Assembly: GCA_013398955.1 (NCBI GenBank)
Contig: VWPU01013620.1
Location: 1-64,000, forward strand
DNA: 64,000 nt
Origin: Callaeas wilsoni
Lineage: Eukaryota > Chordata > Aves > Passeriformes > Callaeidae
Direction of reading: 5' to 3'
The translations under genes and the position numbers were made by a program. This document shows, piece after piece, positions 14,401 to 26,500 of the stretch; the stretch's first letter is position 1; every line of letters starts with the position of its first letter. The notes beneath the pieces are model-generated. The model was not told the origin of the DNA. It ran no database searches and saw only the letters and a program-made list of their open reading frames with translations.

Positions 14401-17400
14401 AAAATCCAAGTGTGTTCCTCGTGAAGCTGGCTGTCAGCCACGGGTATGTGGGAGCCTGGACAAGTTCCGGCAGCTCAGGCTGGAGCGTGGTGTGGGTGCT
14501 CTTCTGGAGGTGGCAGAGCAGGGTTTGGGAGTGCACAGGGCTGCAGCAGGAATGCAGTGCAGGGCCCTGTCAGGGAGGGCACCATGGACAGGTTCCCAGT
14601 GCTGCGGTGGCAGGGCAGCGCTGTGCTCCGTCCCCCAGCTGTGGAGGGCGTGAGGAAAGTGGAGGGGTTTCTTCCTGGAGTTGCCGTTCAGGTTTCCTCT
14701 CCAGGAGCTGGAAAAGCACCAGTACCAGTGCTTTGCAGGGAACCAGGTCTGACAGGCAGCAGTAGTACCACTTGCATTAGGGGCAGGGTTGAGCAACAGA
14801 TAATGCTTTTGAAAAGAACAATTAATAGCTTATTAGTTGTGAAGGAGAAAACAATTAAAACCGAGAATAAGTGAAATTATGCCAGAGAGTAAAGTACTGA
14901 TGTGTACTTTCTTCCTACCATCATCTTGCTGCAGATCAGTTTCCTTATTAGCATTGCCTGGTGTGGTGCTCATGCTTCTGGTTCTGTCACTGCAGCATTC
15001 TTGTACTTCCCCCTTAACTACAAGATAACAGCTTGAATTTATTTTTGTGTTTATTGTCACTGTTTTCAAGGATATGAAAAAAAATATTAATGGGTAGGTT
15101 CTTTATCACAACTTTCTAATTTTAAACTGCTTCCAAATCTGAGTAATAAATTAATAAAATCTTTACTATATGTCTGTCTGTGTATGACTGGGTAATTGTA
15201 ATAACTTGTTTTTGTAGTGGATGATGCTGGTAAAATAGAACACGAAGGTTCTGCTGAAATTACCATGGAAGCAGAGTCAGAAAGTGGCTCTTGTAAAGTG
15301 GATGGCATTTGTCCAGAAGTCATCAAGGTCTATATATTCAAAGCAGATCCTGGAGAAGACGATTTAGGTAAAATACACTTGTTTGAGAATACTCTAACCT
15401 GACACTTGAAATTGTGCATGGGCCTGCAGTTTCTTTCAAGTGGTGTGTAAAGACCTGTGAGTCTGATACTAAAGAGTTGACAAACTTCCAGGTTTTTGTG
15501 GTTTAGCATAGATTTTGGTCAAATGTATTTAAAATATTTTGCTCTGGTCTTCCTAATTAGGGGGCACAGTAGACATTGTGGAGAGCGAGCCAGAGAATGA
15601 CCACGCAGTTGGATTGCTCGATCAAAATAGCAGTATTCGTATTCCAAGGGAGAAAATGGTTTACATGACTGTAAATGATTCTCAGCATGAAGACGAAGAC
15701 TTAAGTAAGTAGGTGGCTTTCCTTTGGGAACAGGGATTTTCACTTCCAGCAGTGTAGCATTCCTATAATTTTTTTTTTACTTCTTCTCTTAGATGTTGCA
15801 GAAATAGCTGATGAGGTTTATATGGAAGTGATTGTAGGAGAGGAGGATGCCGCAGCCGCCCATGAACAGCAAATTGATGACACTGAAATTAAAACTTTCA
15901 TGCCCATAGCTTGGGCAGCAGCTTATGGTAAGTAATACTCAAAAGAATTCTTCCTGGTGACACTGCAGCAAAGTGCCAGGGATTGGTTTTTGGAGGGTAG
16001 TGTAGAGTATTTGTGCTTTTGTGTTTGTTTTTAGAGTTACAGTTTAAGAATAGTTTCTTAGCATAATGAGCCTTAAAAAGAAAGGAAGAGGGAAGCTGTA
16101 AGGCAGGCTTCTTCTTCTGTCTATTTAACAGGTATTTTCCTTCATATTTTCATGATGTGAAAGGGGAAATACATGAGCTTCCAGCTAAAAAATTGTGTCT
16201 CAGGTACATCTGTTCCTCACAGTTTTAGGACACAGTGAGAGCTGGCTTGGGAGTAGAACTGAATATTTTTATTGGGGAGGGGAGAGGGAGGGTGCAGAAA
16301 AAAAAGGTAAATGGGAATATATAAGATTCAATGTAGCAGTGAAAAGCAACACTGAGCTGTAGCTTGATTTAAGTGCTTTGTATAAGGATCAGATAAATAC
16401 GTGATTTCACTAATGGCAATAATTAATTGATTAACGAAAAGAAGTTGGAGGGAGACATATTAAAATTGTAGCAGAACCTTTAGAGTAGCATGCAGAACCA
16501 TTTTTCTTGATCATTGGTACATGAACACCAACTGGTACACAAACTGATTTCCAAAACTTTTGTAAGCTTAAGACCAAAATGTCATCTGAAAAAATGTTTC
16601 TATATTGTCTCTTTCTCCTTCTAAACAAAACAAATAGTGGAGTAGAGGACAAAAGTTACACGTCTGCATATTACGGATTGTGGTGATGGTGCTAGCAGAC
16701 AATTGTGCTGGGAATACAGTGGGGGCTGGAATCTTGGACATAAGTCAGGAAGGGCAAGATTTCAGGGAGCAGTGTGTGTTTAAAAGTTACTTAGAGGATG
16801 AGTGGTAGTGCACCCAAAGCCTCATCTTAGGCCGTAAACTGGTGAGCACAGTTTGAGTGAGAAGGAAATGACATAAGCCAGTCTGAGTGGGCATTAAAAA
16901 TGAAATCGAGTGAACTTGAAACAAGTTGCATACTAAACATTCAGTGATTTTGGAGAAGAGGGAGAAAATTGAGCAGAATGTGTTAAAAACAGTGAGGTGG
17001 AATTGAAAGGAGGATTTAAGAATGTGGGAAACAGTGGAGTGGTTGCATTGTCAGCAGTAAGCAACCTAGCATGCAGGGTGAGAGATGATGGGGACAGGGA
17101 GAAATTAAGCATGAAGGCCTGAAAACGGCAGAGGAACACTTGAGCTAGCATATAGATGAGAATCTTCAGGCTCTGCACATACGTGTGCCTGGCTCTGAGT
17201 CTCCTTACATTAATCATGAATATTAATTCTCAGCACTCTACGGAAGGAACAGCTATTGAGCATCTTGCACTTTCTTCCACTTGAGTCTTCCTGTCTTATT
17301 TGTGTGCTTTGCTTTCACTAGGAAATGTTGGCTTTTATTGATTCGAGTAAATACTTGACCACAAAATTTATTATTAAAGTTTACTTATGCCCTTAAATCA

Positions 17401-20400
17401 CGAGTGTTAAACTGATTGCCAATAATAACTTCTCAAATGTATTTGTAATTTTCATGTTTGTTTTACATACAGTGATACCATTTGTGTATTAAACGCAAAG
17501 CTCTCTGAGGCAGAGACTGTTTCCTTCTTTCTGTTACACAACACTGAGCATACTCTTTGTTCCCAGTAGAAAGAATTTGTAAGTGCTAAAGCATCAGGTG
17601 TATAAATAGTAAGTAGTGTAATTTGTTTGCCACTTCATGGGCTGTTCAGAAGGATTCTTTGATCGCAGCTCCAGTTCAGAAACTTGGTGTGTGACAAACT
17701 TCAGTCAGGTGAATTCAGACATACAGAAGTGAATGAGCTCACACCCAAATGTATGTTAGGACTGAGAAGAAAATCGAGCACTGTAAATATTGTGACCTGC
17801 TCTTATTTACTAATGTTAAACATTTTGGGTATAATTAGCAACCAAGGAGATGCAAAAAATGCTGCATTTGAAGGAGAATTCTCTGTGTAATGGAAAGCCA
17901 TTAACTCCTGTACATTATGTACTCCTGTAAAATCAGGTTAACAAAGCTAGTGCTCGTAATACCAAACATAACTCCTAAGTTACATAGTAAGATATTTTGC
18001 AGCTTATGCTGTACATGATTACAGTTTAATTAAATGTCCAGATAAGAGTTTATCCTTTCTGTTGCTACCATTGTAGAATTTGTGCTCGAATCACCTGTAG
18101 TGTTGGTAGGTAACTTTTTAACTTACCTTGGTAGGTAATAATAACGATGGCATCGAAAGTCGGAATGGCACTGCAAGTGCTCTTTTGCACATAGATGAGT
18201 CATCTGGGCTTGGGAGACTGGCCAAGCAAAAACCAAAGAAGAAGAGGAGACCTGAGTCCAGACAGTATCAGACAGGTGAGTATGTGGTGCCTGGCTCTAC
18301 TCTCGTTCATCCAGGCACTTGCCCATAAACAGATGCATGTGGAGTGTCCCATAAAAAGAGGGATTTGGGGAATTACTTGGTTGACAGCACTTCTGCTTTA
18401 TAAATGAGTGCATATTTTATTTTACAAATTATAAGTACGTGAGTGATTTGGATTGTAGCAGGTGTTTTAAAGGAAGCCATCTCTGACATAGGAAAAAGTC
18501 AGTATCATAGCAAAATGTTGAAAACCTATATACTTAACTTGCCACACCTATTTTAATGTTTAATGTAACTTTTTTAAAGGTGACATTAGATAAATGGTGT
18601 TCTGTAATAGTGCCTTTTAAAAACCCTTTTTGTCTTTATTGAAAAAATATAGAACAATGTGTTTCATTATATCAGCTCAGGAGGTAACTGGAAAGTCTGA
18701 ACATTGTATATTAATGTTCAGTAGTGTAACTTCTATACTCTTTTCTGTTTTGATGGTGAAATAAAATTGCCTTGATGTTTGTGCCTATCTTTTTCCTTTC
18801 ATCTGTAAGAACTGAAGTGCTCTATGGCATAATTTGGTTTCTGCTGTTATTGTGTTACAGTCAGAATATTTGGTTTGATAAAGTTGAAAAAACACAACTG
18901 TTTTCTTCAGTAGCCTTGACTTAAATGATACCAAAAGTTTCTTTCCAAATGGTGACTTAACTGTAGGAGTTCTGTTTTGTTTTGTTTAGCTTGAGTTAGT
19001 AAACTGTGCAAATTAAAGTTGGCCTTTTCTATTTCCAGCTAGTCAGTTCTCCTTATAAAACATTTTTGGAAAAGACAGCTCTTTTAATGTGCCTAGGCAA
19101 ATTCAGGGTAAACAAATCAGGGTGATGGATGAGTGCAAATAATTTCCAAAGCTTTGAGGTTTCTGTATGTGAAACGTGTTCTTATTGATTCCTGCTTGGT
19201 ACCTCTTCAGATTGTAGCTGTGACAGATGGCGTAAGAAGGAGGTGTTAGTTTGGGGGCATCTGAATTGTAGTGAGCGGTAGGTGATTAAACTGCCAGATT
19301 AAACCTTATCTACAGATTTGTGGAGAGGCAAGAGAAGATCATGTGCTTTGCTTACTAGATGATACTCAGTTTAACAAGTTGGCTGCTGTTCTTTGCACCA
19401 GCCATTGGTTTCTGCCTGTATTAAATGTGTGAACTCAGTCAGAATTCTTCAAAATAGCATTATTTGAGGTGAAGAACATCTTTGGTTGTCTCCATCAAAA
19501 AACAGTGTTTCCTTTCTCTTAGTAATAAAAATGAGTGAAAGTAGTAATTCCCTCAGTTTCTTCTGCCTAACTCAGTAACAAGCTTGTTTATTGTATAGTA
19601 AAATGTACATATCCCATCTTACTCAACAGTTCATCTTATTGTTAACACCTGACATTTATTGAAGTGTAGTATTGTTGTATAATACTGATAAAGGGTTTTT
19701 CTGTTATTTTTCAGCAATAATCATTGGCCCCGATGGTCATCCATTGACAGTCTACCCCTGCATGATTTGTGGAAAGAAGTTTAAATCCAGAGGTTTCTTG
19801 AAAAGGCACATGAAAAACCACCCGGAGCACCTTCTTACTAAGAAGAAATACAGATGCACAGACTGTGATTACACTACGAATAAAAAAATAAGTTTACATA
19901 ACCACTTGGAGAGTCATAAGCTGACCAACAAAACAGAAAAGCTTATTGAATGCGATGAGTGTGGGAAAACCTTCTCTCATGCAGGAACTTTATTTACTCA
20001 CAAGATGGTGCACAGGGACAAAGGAGTTAATAAAATGCACAAGTGCAAATTCTGCGATTATGAGACAGCAGAACAAGGGTTACTGAGTCACCACCTTTTG
20101 GCTGTCCACAGCAAGAACTTTCCTCACATTTGCGTGGAGTGTGGCAAAGGGTTTCGCCATCCGTCGGAGCTCAAGAAGCACATGCGGATCCACACTGGGG
20201 AGAAGCCCTACCAGTGCCAATATTGTGAATACCGATCTGCCGACTCTTCCAACTTGAAAACCCACGTAAAGACTAAACACAGTAAGGAAACGCCGTTGAA
20301 GTGCGATATTTGTTTCCAGACTTTTTCAGATACCAAAGAGCTACAGCAGCATACGCTTATGCATCAAGAAAGTAAAACACACCAGTGTTTGCATTGTGAC

Positions 20401-20901
20401 CATAAGAGCTCAAACTCAAGTGATCTGAAACGACACATTATTTCAGTCCACACAAAAGACTATCCTCATAAGTGTGATATGTGTGATAAAGGCTTTCACA
20501 GGCCTTCGGAACTGAAAAAACATGTGGCGGCTCACAAAGGTAAAAAATTGCACCAATGCAGACATTGTGACTTTAAAATTGCAGATCCGTTCATTCTGAG
20601 TCGCCACATACTCTCAGTTCACACAAAGGATCTTCCATTCAGGTGCAAGAGATGTAGAAAGGGCTTTAGGCAACAAAACGAGCTGAAAAAACACATGAAA
20701 ACACACAGTGGCAGGAAAGTGTATCAGTGTGAGTACTGTGAGTATAGCACTACAGATGCCTCAGGCTTCAAACGGCATGTGATTTCCATTCACACAAAAG
20801 ACTACCCTCACCGGTGTGAGTATTGCAAGAAAGGTTTCCGAAGGCCTTCAGAGAAGAACCAGCACATTATGCGACATCATAAAGATGTTGGGCTGCCTTA
20901 A
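5366..20901 (+). CDS. ZFX: ZFX, zinc finger transcription activator (spliced CDS, 7 coding exons, 794 aa)
   Basis: The spliced CDS is 5366-5426, 5874-6440, 15218-15367, 15561-15704, 15793-15927, 18135-18275 and 19715-20901. These sum to 2385 nt, or 794 residues plus TAA. Every internal junction is phase 1 with GT/AG sites. The protein has the ZFX/ZFY layout: an acidic activation region (about 1-380), a basic nuclear-localisation stretch (KQKPKKKRR, 383-391) and 13 C2H2 fingers (about 413-791), with finger pairs separated by linkers typical of this family. Known family members are nuclear DNA-binding activators that act mainly at CpG-island promoters. Human ZFX is about 805 residues; much of the shortfall is the alanine run in exon 6, which has only three alanines here. 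In birds ZFX is an autosomal gene rather than sex-linked. The start ATG at 5366 lies in GCCATGG, a strong Kozak context, and gives the conserved N-terminus [10 protein letters not shown]. No frameshift or internal stop was seen. Confidence 0.97.
5874..6440 (+). CDS. ZFX: ZFX exon 3 (acidic activation region)
   Basis: This 567-base exon runs from a TTTTTCAG acceptor to a consensus GTAAGT donor at 6441. It encodes residues 21-209 and is rich in Asp, Glu and Val with very few basic residues, as expected for the ZFX/ZFY acidic transactivation region. Repeating acidic-hydrophobic stretches such as [14 protein letters not shown] stand out. It joins in phase to exon 4 (split Leu codon T|TG). Translation runs on past the donor for 13 codons only if the intron is retained. 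Confidence 0.96.
6441..15217 (+). other. ZFX: ZFX intron 3 (8.8 kb)
   Basis: A long AT-rich intron with no supported coding exon. Contents: a pyrimidine tract at about 7390-7440, T-runs near 8577-8592, a (CATC)n microsatellite at 9988-10030, and a GC-richer patch at about 14440-14770 that opens several overlapping frames but resembles no known protein. Intron boundaries are a consensus GTAAGT donor and a TTTGTAG acceptor. Confidence 0.85.
9988..10030. repeat. (CATC)n microsatellite
   Basis: About eleven uninterrupted tetranucleotide units lie inside ZFX intron 3. The array is pure, so it is likely polymorphic in length. Confidence 0.98.
15218..15367 (+). CDS. ZFX: ZFX exon 4
   Basis: A 150-base exon between a TTTGTAG acceptor and a GTAAAA donor. 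It encodes residues 210-259 and contains the conserved stretch [19 protein letters not shown], which matches ZFX/ZFY. The exon start completes the Leu codon split from exon 3. A 193-base intron follows. Confidence 0.95.
15561..15704 (+). CDS. ZFX: ZFX exon 5
   Basis: A 144-base exon with an AATTAG acceptor and a GTAAGT donor. It encodes residues 260-307, including the conserved [11 protein letters not shown] and [13 protein letters not shown] segments of the acidic region. The 88-base intron that follows is among the shortest in the window and ends in a T-run and TTAG. Confidence 0.95.
15793..15927 (+). CDS. ZFX: ZFX exon 6 (short alanine run)
   Basis: A 135-base exon with a CTTAG acceptor and a GTAAGT donor. 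It encodes residues 308-352, with conserved blocks [18 protein letters not shown] and [13 protein letters not shown]. The alanine run after GEED is three residues here, against a much longer run in mammalian ZFX, which explains most of the length difference between the proteins. Confidence 0.95.
15928..18134 (+). other. ZFX: ZFX intron 6
   Basis: 2.2 kb of AT-rich intron between a GTAAGT donor and a GGTAG acceptor. I see no coding exon, RNA gene or recognisable transposon in it. Confidence 0.85.
18135..18275 (+). CDS. ZFX: ZFX exon 7 (nuclear localisation segment)
   Basis: A 141-base exon encoding residues 353-399. It contains the conserved [12 protein letters not shown] segment and then the basic cluster KQKPKKKRR, the likely nuclear localisation signal. 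The acceptor reads TTGGTAG with a poor pyrimidine tract. The exon itself begins GTAAT, so the boundary was set by reading phase with exon 6 (G|GT, Gly) and by family similarity. The donor is GTGAGT. Confidence 0.94.
18276..19714 (+). other. ZFX: ZFX intron 7
   Basis: 1.4 kb of AT-rich intron ending in a strong TTATTTTTCAG acceptor. A frame stays open from an ATG at 19672 into the last exon, but that part is intronic. Nothing else is apparent. Confidence 0.85.
19715..20901 (+). CDS. ZFX: ZFX exon 8 (13 C2H2 zinc fingers, stop)
   Basis: The terminal coding exon of 1187 bases encodes residues 400-794 and ends in TAA at 20899. It carries all 13 C2H2 fingers in one exon, as in mammalian ZFX/ZFY. 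The first Cys pair is C415/C418 (YPCMIC). Even- and odd-numbered fingers alternate in type, a hallmark of the family, with frequent HTKDYPH and HTKDLPF linkers and a classical TGEKPY linker between fingers 5 and 6. All Cys and His ligands are present in all fingers by eye. The C-terminus reads HHKDVGLP. Confidence 0.98.
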
Positions 20902-21154
20902 AGTCTCTTTCACAGACTTATGGCTGGAATTATAAAGGAAATTTGCCTTTCAGGCAGTTAGCTTATTTTAAAGCCAATCACCTGCGATCACACACACACG
21001 AAAAAAAAAAAACCAACAAAAAAAATACTGTGCATTTGATTTGTTGCTGTATAAAAATAGGATTATTGCTTCTAGTTGACTTTTATACCTTTTGTTCAAT
21101 AGCGTGTTCTGAATTCTATTCAGTTTGTTTAATAAATGAAGAAAAGATGGCAAC

Positions 21155-21175
21155 AATAAAGTTGCATTTAATAAA
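21155..21175 (+). terminator. ZFX: Proximal poly(A) signals of ZFX
   Basis: Two AATAAA hexamers, at 21155 and 21170, lie about 250 bases after the stop, with a third at 21131. They could give a short 3' UTR isoform. The motifs are seen directly; their use is inferred. Confidence 0.45.
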
Positions 21176-23517
21176 GTAAACCCTGTCTCTTACTGAATTT
21201 TTCAACCGTAATAGTTTATTTAAGTATATTTATCTTACTGACCTCGTTGATACTCACAGTGTCCATGTTAATGCAGTTTTGTCGTGAATTTTAAAAATAC
21301 AAAATTTCTCTTGATAAAATTGTCAGAGGTGTGTATAAAATGGGGAATTGTCATGTTGACAGTAAAGTCACTAGAGCCCACCTGATTGTCTTGTTTTAAC
21401 TATACAGACTTCGTGGCAGGTTAACTATTTTCCAGTTGAGGAGTTAGAAGTCTCACGTTGTGTTTTCATTCTGATTTCAGAGAGAAAAGTATTTTAAAAA
21501 ATGGTTTGGGGCAGTTTTTATCTTTCCTGGGCAAATTAAAAAGTATGCGCAAATATTACATTTATTGTTCTGTGCTTCTTTGTCTTTGAAAGGTTTTGTG
21601 TGTTACAAAAGAGTTGGGTTTTTTCCACTTTACTCCTGTCTTAATGTTGGAAACGTAAAATACTCTTGTTCCATTTGCAGAGTTAACAATAGATCACAAC
21701 TGTCTGTATGTGCTGGTAAATGTACCTCAAACTTTATGCTTTTATGTATGTTGGTATTTCTTTGAAAGAGCAGTTTGTGGTTCAAGTCACATTTTTATTG
21801 TTAGTTGTTTTAGAATAAAATGTAAGGCCAAGAAGTGCCTCGATTTTGGAAACCAGATATTTGCAGTGAGAGCTAAAGAAGGGAATGGAGTGGAGCAGAT
21901 GAGTTCATAAGGAGGAGAGATGTTGTAACGTAGATACCCTTAATAAGAAAAGTAACTTAGTATAGGTGCAGTTCTGTTACTAAATTGAATGTTTTTCCTG
22001 AGCCATTAGTAGCTGTGTTCAGCTGCTGTTTGTTAATTAGTACAGTATCCAGAATTAACCCAGTTCTTTTAATCTGTTTATAAACAGCTGGGAGAATATT
22101 ACAATTATTAGATGCAGTTTTGCCACCTGAAGACTATTATAAAGTAGCTCCATATCATTTGCTAATTGCCGCATAAATGTACCGAGCACAAAGTCATGTA
22201 CTTTAACAACAACCTTGGAGCAAAAAACCCAAACCATTTTAATTACAGGCCAGATTTTAGGACCTGGCTCTGCTTCCCTTGCTCAAATTCCCACCCCAGC
22301 CACTGTTTGATGATGGATTGCAGAATTCAGTCCCGGCTGCCTGCCAGATTAGGATAGATTTGTAACCAACAATTCACTAATGGAAAGGCTTCAGAGACAG
22401 GGCCAGTGTTAATTCCTGTTTCTAGGCAGGTGAACTTCCAGTTGAAATCAAACAGGAATTTTAGTGATGGTTTCAGGTCTGGGGTGATAGAGGGACAAAG
22501 GTTTCCTTTCTGGATGTGCATCTTCTAGGCCTTTTGTATTTTGTCTTGTTACCGAGCCCTGCCCCTACTGCTCATCCCTCCTGTCTGACTGTAAGCTGAA
22601 ATTCTTGTCTGTAGTGTGCAGTTCAGGATAGTCCAATGCCATGTCACTGCCTGTGTTGTAGGATGCTTTTTTCTTTCTTTGCCTGCTTGCAGTGCCCCCA
22701 GACTTGCCCGGTGTGCTCTTGTGTAATATTGCTACTAGCGGGCCGTGCCCCTTTAGCGTGTAATTCCTGGCTGTGCTGCACTGTGCCTTCCTTGAAATCC
22801 CCGCTGAAGCCAGTGGATTTCCTACATGGCCGTAGTGTCCGTTGCCTGCTGATGCCAAACCAGATGCAGTAAAACCCAGCAGAGATTCCCACTCGCTTCT
22901 TGCAAACTACCTGCCTGTGACTACTTTTCTTCCTCTCTTATGTTCAAGCATTTTCTAACTGGAAACCTGGAAAGTGTACAAAATCTGCATAAATTCCCAT
23001 AGTAGTGCTGAGGATTTTAGCCATTTTGAACTTTATTTTTTTAAATAAGCTGAAAGACAAAGAACACAATTTTACGCATTTTCTTTCTCTTACGTAGCCT
23101 GGAATCATACACACTTTTTTTTTTTTTTTAAAAGCACAATGTTGAAACTTTTTTTTTTAATAATTAAGAGTTTGGTCAAGTGGATTTTGTAAAATGTATT
23201 TGTCTGTATAAAGAGAAAATGAAATTATAGTTATTGTTAATGTACTGACATTAGTTACAGGTTAGTTTTAATTCTTAAATAATTTGCTTAGCAAATGCTA
23301 TAAAATGGATGTTTCAGTTTAATGTTTAAAAAAGGTACAGATTTTTACAAGGACATAATATAAATTATTGTTCTGTAGAAAATACCCTGTTAAATATTGT
23401 ATACGTCCTTCCCTCTGTACACTTTGTAAAAAAGACAAAAGAAAAAAACAAAATACATAGAACCATATAGGGATGTGTGACATTATTGTAATTGTGTACT
23501 TGATAATAACGTGAAAA

Positions 23518-23523
23518 AATAAA
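23518..23523 (+). terminator. ZFX: Distal poly(A) signal of ZFX
   Basis: An AATAAA hexamer about 2.6 kb after the stop codon, followed within 30 bases by a T-rich stretch. It is the last such signal before the base composition changes. Use as the main ZFX end is inferred. Confidence 0.5.
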
Positions 23524-23545
23524 ATTCAAAATATTTTCCTTTTAA

Positions 23546-26500
23546 TGAACGTTTAGTCTATTTGATGCCAGTTCTGAGATGGAGCCTTCTTCTGAGGGAC
23601 ACGGTCGGCTGCAGCTCTACTGCACTTTAACTTCCCTTCTGCTCCCTGCGCTTCGGCTCATTCTGTGTGGTGCTGGGGCGGGGGCGATTCAGTCCCTGCT
23701 GTGGCTGAAACGTTCCTTTACCTGGCAGTCTGCAGAAGTGAAAGGGATGGCAGGTCTTCAAAATCCATTTTCATGCCTGGTTTTATATTAAAGAGTTCAT
23801 GTCTGATAAACTTCTGATAATGCCTTCGTGTTTTTCAGCAAGGTGGTTTCTACACTGTCCCAAAACACCGCACCAGACCTTGAAACAGATGAGGGGCACT
23901 GCTGTTGTTGGGACTGAAGGAATGTTTCCTGGTGCCTGTTCTGCCATGCGAGCCGCAGCAGGAGCGCTGAGCCTCTGCCCGTCCCCGCTGCCCTGCCCAG
24001 CTTCTCCAGCCGCTGCTCCCTGTGCAGGGCAGGCAGTGGCCGGCTGGGGATGCAGAGGCTTGTGGCTGTTTTCCCGGCTGCTCTCCGAATGCTTCAGCCC
24101 GGTTAAATCCAGCTGGGCCGGTGGGCGCTCCTTTGGCAGTGGTGTGTCCGGCACAGGCCGTCATCCTGTGCTGACAGCGCTCCTCACGCGGCCCCAGCCC
24201 GCTGGTGCCTCGGATGGCAGAGGTGCTGCTGGGTGTCACTGCTCTCTATCTGCACCTGCCTTCCAAGGGAGGAGGTGGCGTGTCTGCTGGCCCAGGTAGC
24301 TTCAGGACATTTATACCAGTTAGTTCACTCTCATTGGTACTTCAGGAAATGCTGACTTAGTCCTCGTCTCAGTGATTCAGCCCCACTGGCATTGGGCTAC
24401 TCTTCACAGTAGGAATCTGTCACACTGCAGAGCCAGCAATCTCCCTTTGGTTTGGTTTTTTGTTTTCTCCATCTACCTGATGTTCCTCAACCACTCATTG
24501 AGTGCCAGAGACATTGAGGGCACTGGAGAAGAGATGCACCCAGTTCTGGCTGCATCATTCATCTGTGAGGAAGGGCAGGAGCAGTTACCAGCTCTAGGCT
24601 CCTGCACAGTAGCAAGTCTTCCTCTCCCCTAGGATCTCCCCTTTTTCCTCTGGATTTCCTTAGGTGTGGGAGCCTCACTGCTCTGTTGAAGGATCCTCCA
24701 CTTGCCCAGGTGCCTGCAGCCCACATGGTGATTTCCCCCTCACTGGGGCACAGTAGCCAAGGCACCCACAGCCTGGATGCCAACCTGAGAGTTGTTTGAC
24801 AACCTTGCTTGCAAGCCAAAAGGCTGTGTCACTAATCAGGAAAAGCAGCTGGCTAGCAGCTCACTGCTGTTCCCTCACTTGTTAAAGTAGTAATTAAAAT
24901 TAAATGATACATAATTAATAGGAAATAAAATTAATAATTATGACAGGTAGAAAACTGACCAAGGAGGGGCTGGCTGGAACCAGTAAGAAAGTGAGTAGAG
25001 GGGTGAGGGGCAAAGAAGTGGTGGGTGATACACAAACCTTTCAGTCGGTTTTTGAGAAGTTTGAAGAGGGGGTTGGTTGATTTGGTTTCCCTGAACCACT
25101 CATGCAGAAAAGGCAAGTGTTTTGATAGTTTATTCTTTTATAAAAGTAGCATAAGTATCAAATAATGCTTTTTCCAGATCTGTGGCAATTAATTTCTATA
25201 GGTGGAGAACACTTTAAAAACTACAAGCGCAGGTGGTTCAGAGGTCATGTACCACACAGACTTTTATAATATTTACTGGAAATCCACAAATCTGGAAAAA
25301 ATATTACTGTTCTATTAAAGACAAAAATTTGAGAGTCATGTCAGCACAAGCCCAGGCAAAATCATGATAAAGATTTATGGCTGTTAGGACCAAGTAAAGA
25401 AGGGAACATAAAAAGAGTTAAACACAACACACCCTATATTATAGTTAGGGTGCATATGCCCTAGCTGTGAACAGACTCTGCCAGCACTGCGATAGTGCAG
25501 GGTTGCGTGCTGGGCTGTCCCTGGTGTGACAGCACAACTCTCCGGAGCCGAGCCCCACGTAGCACCATCGCTCACCCCTGCTCTGCCTCTCACCCGAATT
25601 TCTGCTGTGGTTTAACCAGTGTTTGAGGTTCACTTTAACCAGCTCCACCGTGGAGCCAAGGGTGGGGTGCCAACCGCTTCGGATAGGTGACTCCCATTGT
25701 GGTGCTTGTGTCTCCTTGCCTCCTGGCTAGGGGATGTCTGTCAGGCCCACTGCCCTGAGAGGCCAATGCTCCTGTGCTGGTCGGGGGCTGAGGAGCCTGA
25801 GTGAGTCTATTTTGAGGAGCCAAGTGCTTGAAATCGGGTTTTTGATGGAAAAACTTGTGCTCCGTAATCAAAGCCCAAAACAGGTCACCAGAAAGCACCA
25901 GCCCTGACAAGAACATTTCCAACAGGTGTTCCTGCCCTAGGAAGCAGAAAGCCACATTTTGGGATTTTTAAACTTAAGTCTAGCAGGTTGGCTAGAAGCT
26001 CAAAGAACAACCTTATGAGCACAGTGTCAGACAGGGTCCAAAAGTCCTGCCTTGTCCTATTTAGATTTTTTGGTCTTAGTTAAGTTGCTCACATCCAGGC
26101 ACAAAAGCCACCTGTGATTGATTGCCTTGGGACTGCCAGGTGCTACACAGGTCCTGGGGGCAATCTGTGCATGATGGTGTGCCCAGAAACAAGTACAGAT
26201 GAAAAGACACTTCATGACAGACAAAAGAAGGATATAACATAGACAGGATTTTTCTCTTGCACTGGCACAAGGAAAGATTTTTTGTTAAGGCTGATACTGT
26301 AAAGTTAGCTCTAAGAAAACTGGGATGTATTTTGTTCGACACAGCCCAGGAAAACAAAGAATGCCAGGATTGTATCCATTTGAAAGGATGAATCATAATT
26401 AACAAGCACTCACAGGTACTGAGGTTGGGATGTTACAGCCAGTAAAATGACTGGCAGAGGCAGAGAATGCTAAGAATAAAGAAGTGCTTGAAACTAGGAA

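Larger units (their letters stand above)
20902..23545 (+). other. ZFX: ZFX 3' untranslated region
   Basis: AT-rich, T-run-rich sequence directly after the stop codon. AATAAA signals occur at 21131, 21155, 21170, 21814 and 23518. I take the last as the distal end because the sequence just before it has the AT-rich, poorly coding look of a long 3' UTR end and the character changes soon after (GC-richer from about 23.58 kb). A (AC)n and poly-A stretch lies at about 20990-21030 and T-runs near 23110-23160. The exact cleavage site is inferred. Confidence 0.65.

Noticed and set aside
14440..14770. GC-rich patch with overlapping frames in ZFX intron 3
   Set aside because: No similarity to ZFX or any known protein and no pair of convincing splice sites.
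19672..19714. ATG at 19672 as a start for a zinc-finger-only protein
   Set aside because: It lies in intron 7, before a strong acceptor. The spliced frame from exon 7 is clearly the conserved one.
25100..25900. Possible old retroviral LTR or leader on the minus strand
   Set aside because: A few LTR-like words were seen, but no paired LTRs, no clear primer-binding site, no target duplication and no gag or pol similarity.
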